From Streptomyces sp. S.PNR 29 (GTDB taxonomy: Bacteria > Actinomycetota > Actinomycetes > Streptomycetales > Streptomycetaceae): a stretch of DNA of 64,000 nt. The notes below the pieces were generated by a model, which was not told the DNA's origin, did not search any database, and saw nothing but the letters and a program-made list of their open reading frames with translations. Below are positions 63,145 through 64,000 of the stretch, piece after piece; the stretch's first letter is position 1, and each line of letters starts with the position of its first letter. A program made the translations under genes and the position numbers. The stretch lies in the NCBI RefSeq assembly GCF_030386795.1, contig NZ_JANUQM010000004.1, forward strand, positions 506,667-570,666. Direction: 5' to 3'.

Positions 63145-63594
63145 TCACTTCCAGAGGAAGAGACTGTCGCCGGCCTTCACATCACCGTCGTCGCGGAGGT
63201 CGGAGAGAGCCTCGGCCGTGGCCTCCAGCGCCACGATCGGGCACACCGGGGACTTGCCGGCCGCCTCGACGGCGGCCGGGTTCCAGCGCACTACTCCCTG
63301 ACCGCGCGTGACGGTGTCGCCCTTGTTCACGAGCAGCTCGAATCCCTCGCCGTTGAGCTGCACGGTGTCGATGCCGAGGTGGGTGAGCACGCCGTGTCCT
63401 TGCTCGTCGACGACGACGAAGGCGTGCGGGTGGAGCGAGACGATGACCCCGTCCATGGGCGCGACGGCCTCGGAAGGCTCACGTACGGGGTCGATCGCCG
63501 TGCCCGGGCCGACCATGGCCCCGGAGAAGACCGGATCCGGCACTGCCGCCAGTCCGATGGCGCGTCCTGCAAGTGGGGACGTCACGGTGGTCAT
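63145..63594 (-). CDS. crr: PTS glucose-type EIIA component
   Basis: 149 residues, EIIA-Glc fold. The two active-site His are His57 (HPHAFVV) and His72 (VLTHLGIDTVQLNGEGF), spaced 15 as in E. coli (75/90). PMDGVIVSLHPHAF and GDTVTRGQGVVRWN fit. In Streptomyces this EIIA serves N-acetylglucosamine uptake, linking to the chitinase at the left. The ATG has GGGAGG 5 nt upstream. Confidence 0.96.
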   Translation of the reverse strand: MTTVTSPLAGRAIGLAAVPDPVFSGAMVGPGTAIDPVREPSEAVAPMDGVIVSLHPHAFVVVDEQGHGVLTHLGIDTVQLNGEGFELLVNKGDTVTRGQGVVRWNPAAVEAAGKSPVCPIVALEATAEALSDLRDDGDVKAGDSLFLWK

Positions 63595-63738
63595 GGGAAG
63601 CCTCCCAGGGGTGGAGATTCATATGGGCCGTCACTGCCTGTCCCGGACGGCACACTGTTGAGCAGGGTATGTCACAGGGAGTGTCGGTTCTGCGCGACAG
63701 GTCCTGGTTGGCGGCCCTAGCGCACAGCACAAAGCGAT

Positions 63739-63768
63739 TTGCGCACGCTCCGCAGCTCCGTGTACAGT
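63739..63768 (+). promoter_or_regulatory. rRNA operon upstream promoter candidate
   Basis: TTGCGC (63739-63744) and TACAGT (63763-63768) with an 18-nt spacer, pointing toward the rRNA leader. Streptomyces rrn operons have several tandem promoters. Confidence 0.55.
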
Positions 63769-63900
63769 CGTACTCCTGCTTGAGGCTGAGTGACGCGACC
63801 AGGCGTCCTTGCCCGGCGGCACCCAACTTGTCAGATCCTATCTCGGGGTCCTCTTCTGCATGCCCGCAGGAGGGTGGTCAGAGAGTCGGAAAAACACTGA

Positions 63901-63906
63901 TAGAGT
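63901..63906 (+). promoter_or_regulatory. rRNA operon proximal promoter -10
   Basis: TAGAGT followed by TGGAAACACCGAAGG, the start of the conserved Streptomyces rrn leader. The -35 is weak (around 63875-63883). Confidence 0.6.
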
Positions 63907-63909
63907 TGG

Positions 63910-64000
63910 AAACACCGAAGGGAAGCGCCCGGAGGAAAGCCCGAGAGGGTGAGTACAAAGGAAGCGACCGTTCCTTGAGAACTCAACAGCGTGCCAAAAG
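63910..64000 (+). ncRNA. Leader of a 16S-23S-5S rRNA operon (16S lies beyond the window)
   Basis: The sequence running GAAGGGAAGCGCCCGGAGG, AGGGTGAGTACAAAGGAAG and TTGAGAACTCAACAGCGTGCC to the right edge is the conserved rrn leader of Streptomyces, containing antitermination and processing elements. Mature 16S would start a short distance to the right. Confidence 0.85.

Noticed and set aside
63595..63720. DasR site upstream of crr
   Set aside because: Only ACAGGTCCTGGT-like partial symmetry with wrong half-site orientation was found; not convincing.

Overview
This is a piece of linear-chromosome-type Streptomyces DNA. It is very GC-rich with strong G/C third-position bias, has many GTG starts and 4-base stop/start overlaps, and carries actinomycete-specific genes (rbpA, polyprenol-phosphomannose synthase, a cvn conservon, MocR/YczE, the glucose-PTS pair crr/ptsI). 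From memory the gene order resembles the S. coelicolor stretch from about SCO1431 down to SCO1390. That is recollection, not an alignment.

Left part (1-22.5 kb): end of a C39-like peptidase, a tiny membrane protein, a TetR regulator, a secreted GH18 chitinase with paired DasR-like sites, an acyl-CoA dehydrogenase, an AsnC regulator, an amidohydrolase, ppm1, fxsA and rbpA with a sigma-R-type promoter. These are followed by an MFS/GDPD/YczE operon divergent from a MocR regulator, a FtsK-like membrane ATPase with a defective P-loop plus a tiny membrane partner, ankyrin and HEAT-type proteins (the latter behind a Cys-Cys leader peptide), and a coupled operon of two glycosyltransferases and a GDSL esterase.

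An insertion island (22.67-24.84 kb) has near-identical inverted ends and a CTAG target duplication. It holds wreckage of an IS5-type and an ISL3-type element and an intact divergent ridA/hxlR pair.

Middle (24.9-46.4 kb): a 5-oxoproline utilisation operon (MFS, DUF1445, pxpA-B-C) with a divergent FadR-type regulator. Next is a three-gene SMC-type complex (kleisin-like, KITE-like and a 1540-residue coiled-coil ATPase) without the nuclease of Wadjet systems and with an unusual Walker B. Then comes a cvn conservon (sensor, roadblock, DUF742, GTPase) into which a 1212-residue hydantoinase/5-oxoprolinase gene is inserted before the GTPase.

Right part (46.5-64 kb): glpF-glpK, a decayed GGDEF gene, a thiolase/OB-fold pair, a VanX-like dipeptidase, a NUDIX hydrolase, a GH31 glycosidase, an acetoacetyl-CoA synthetase, a MocR regulator sharing a tiny promoter with an exporter, a hypothetical gene, and crr-ptsI. 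The window ends inside the promoter/leader of a ribosomal RNA operon; the 16S gene lies just outside.

The best candidate for an undescribed system is the nuclease-less SMC operon at 30.2-37.4 kb.
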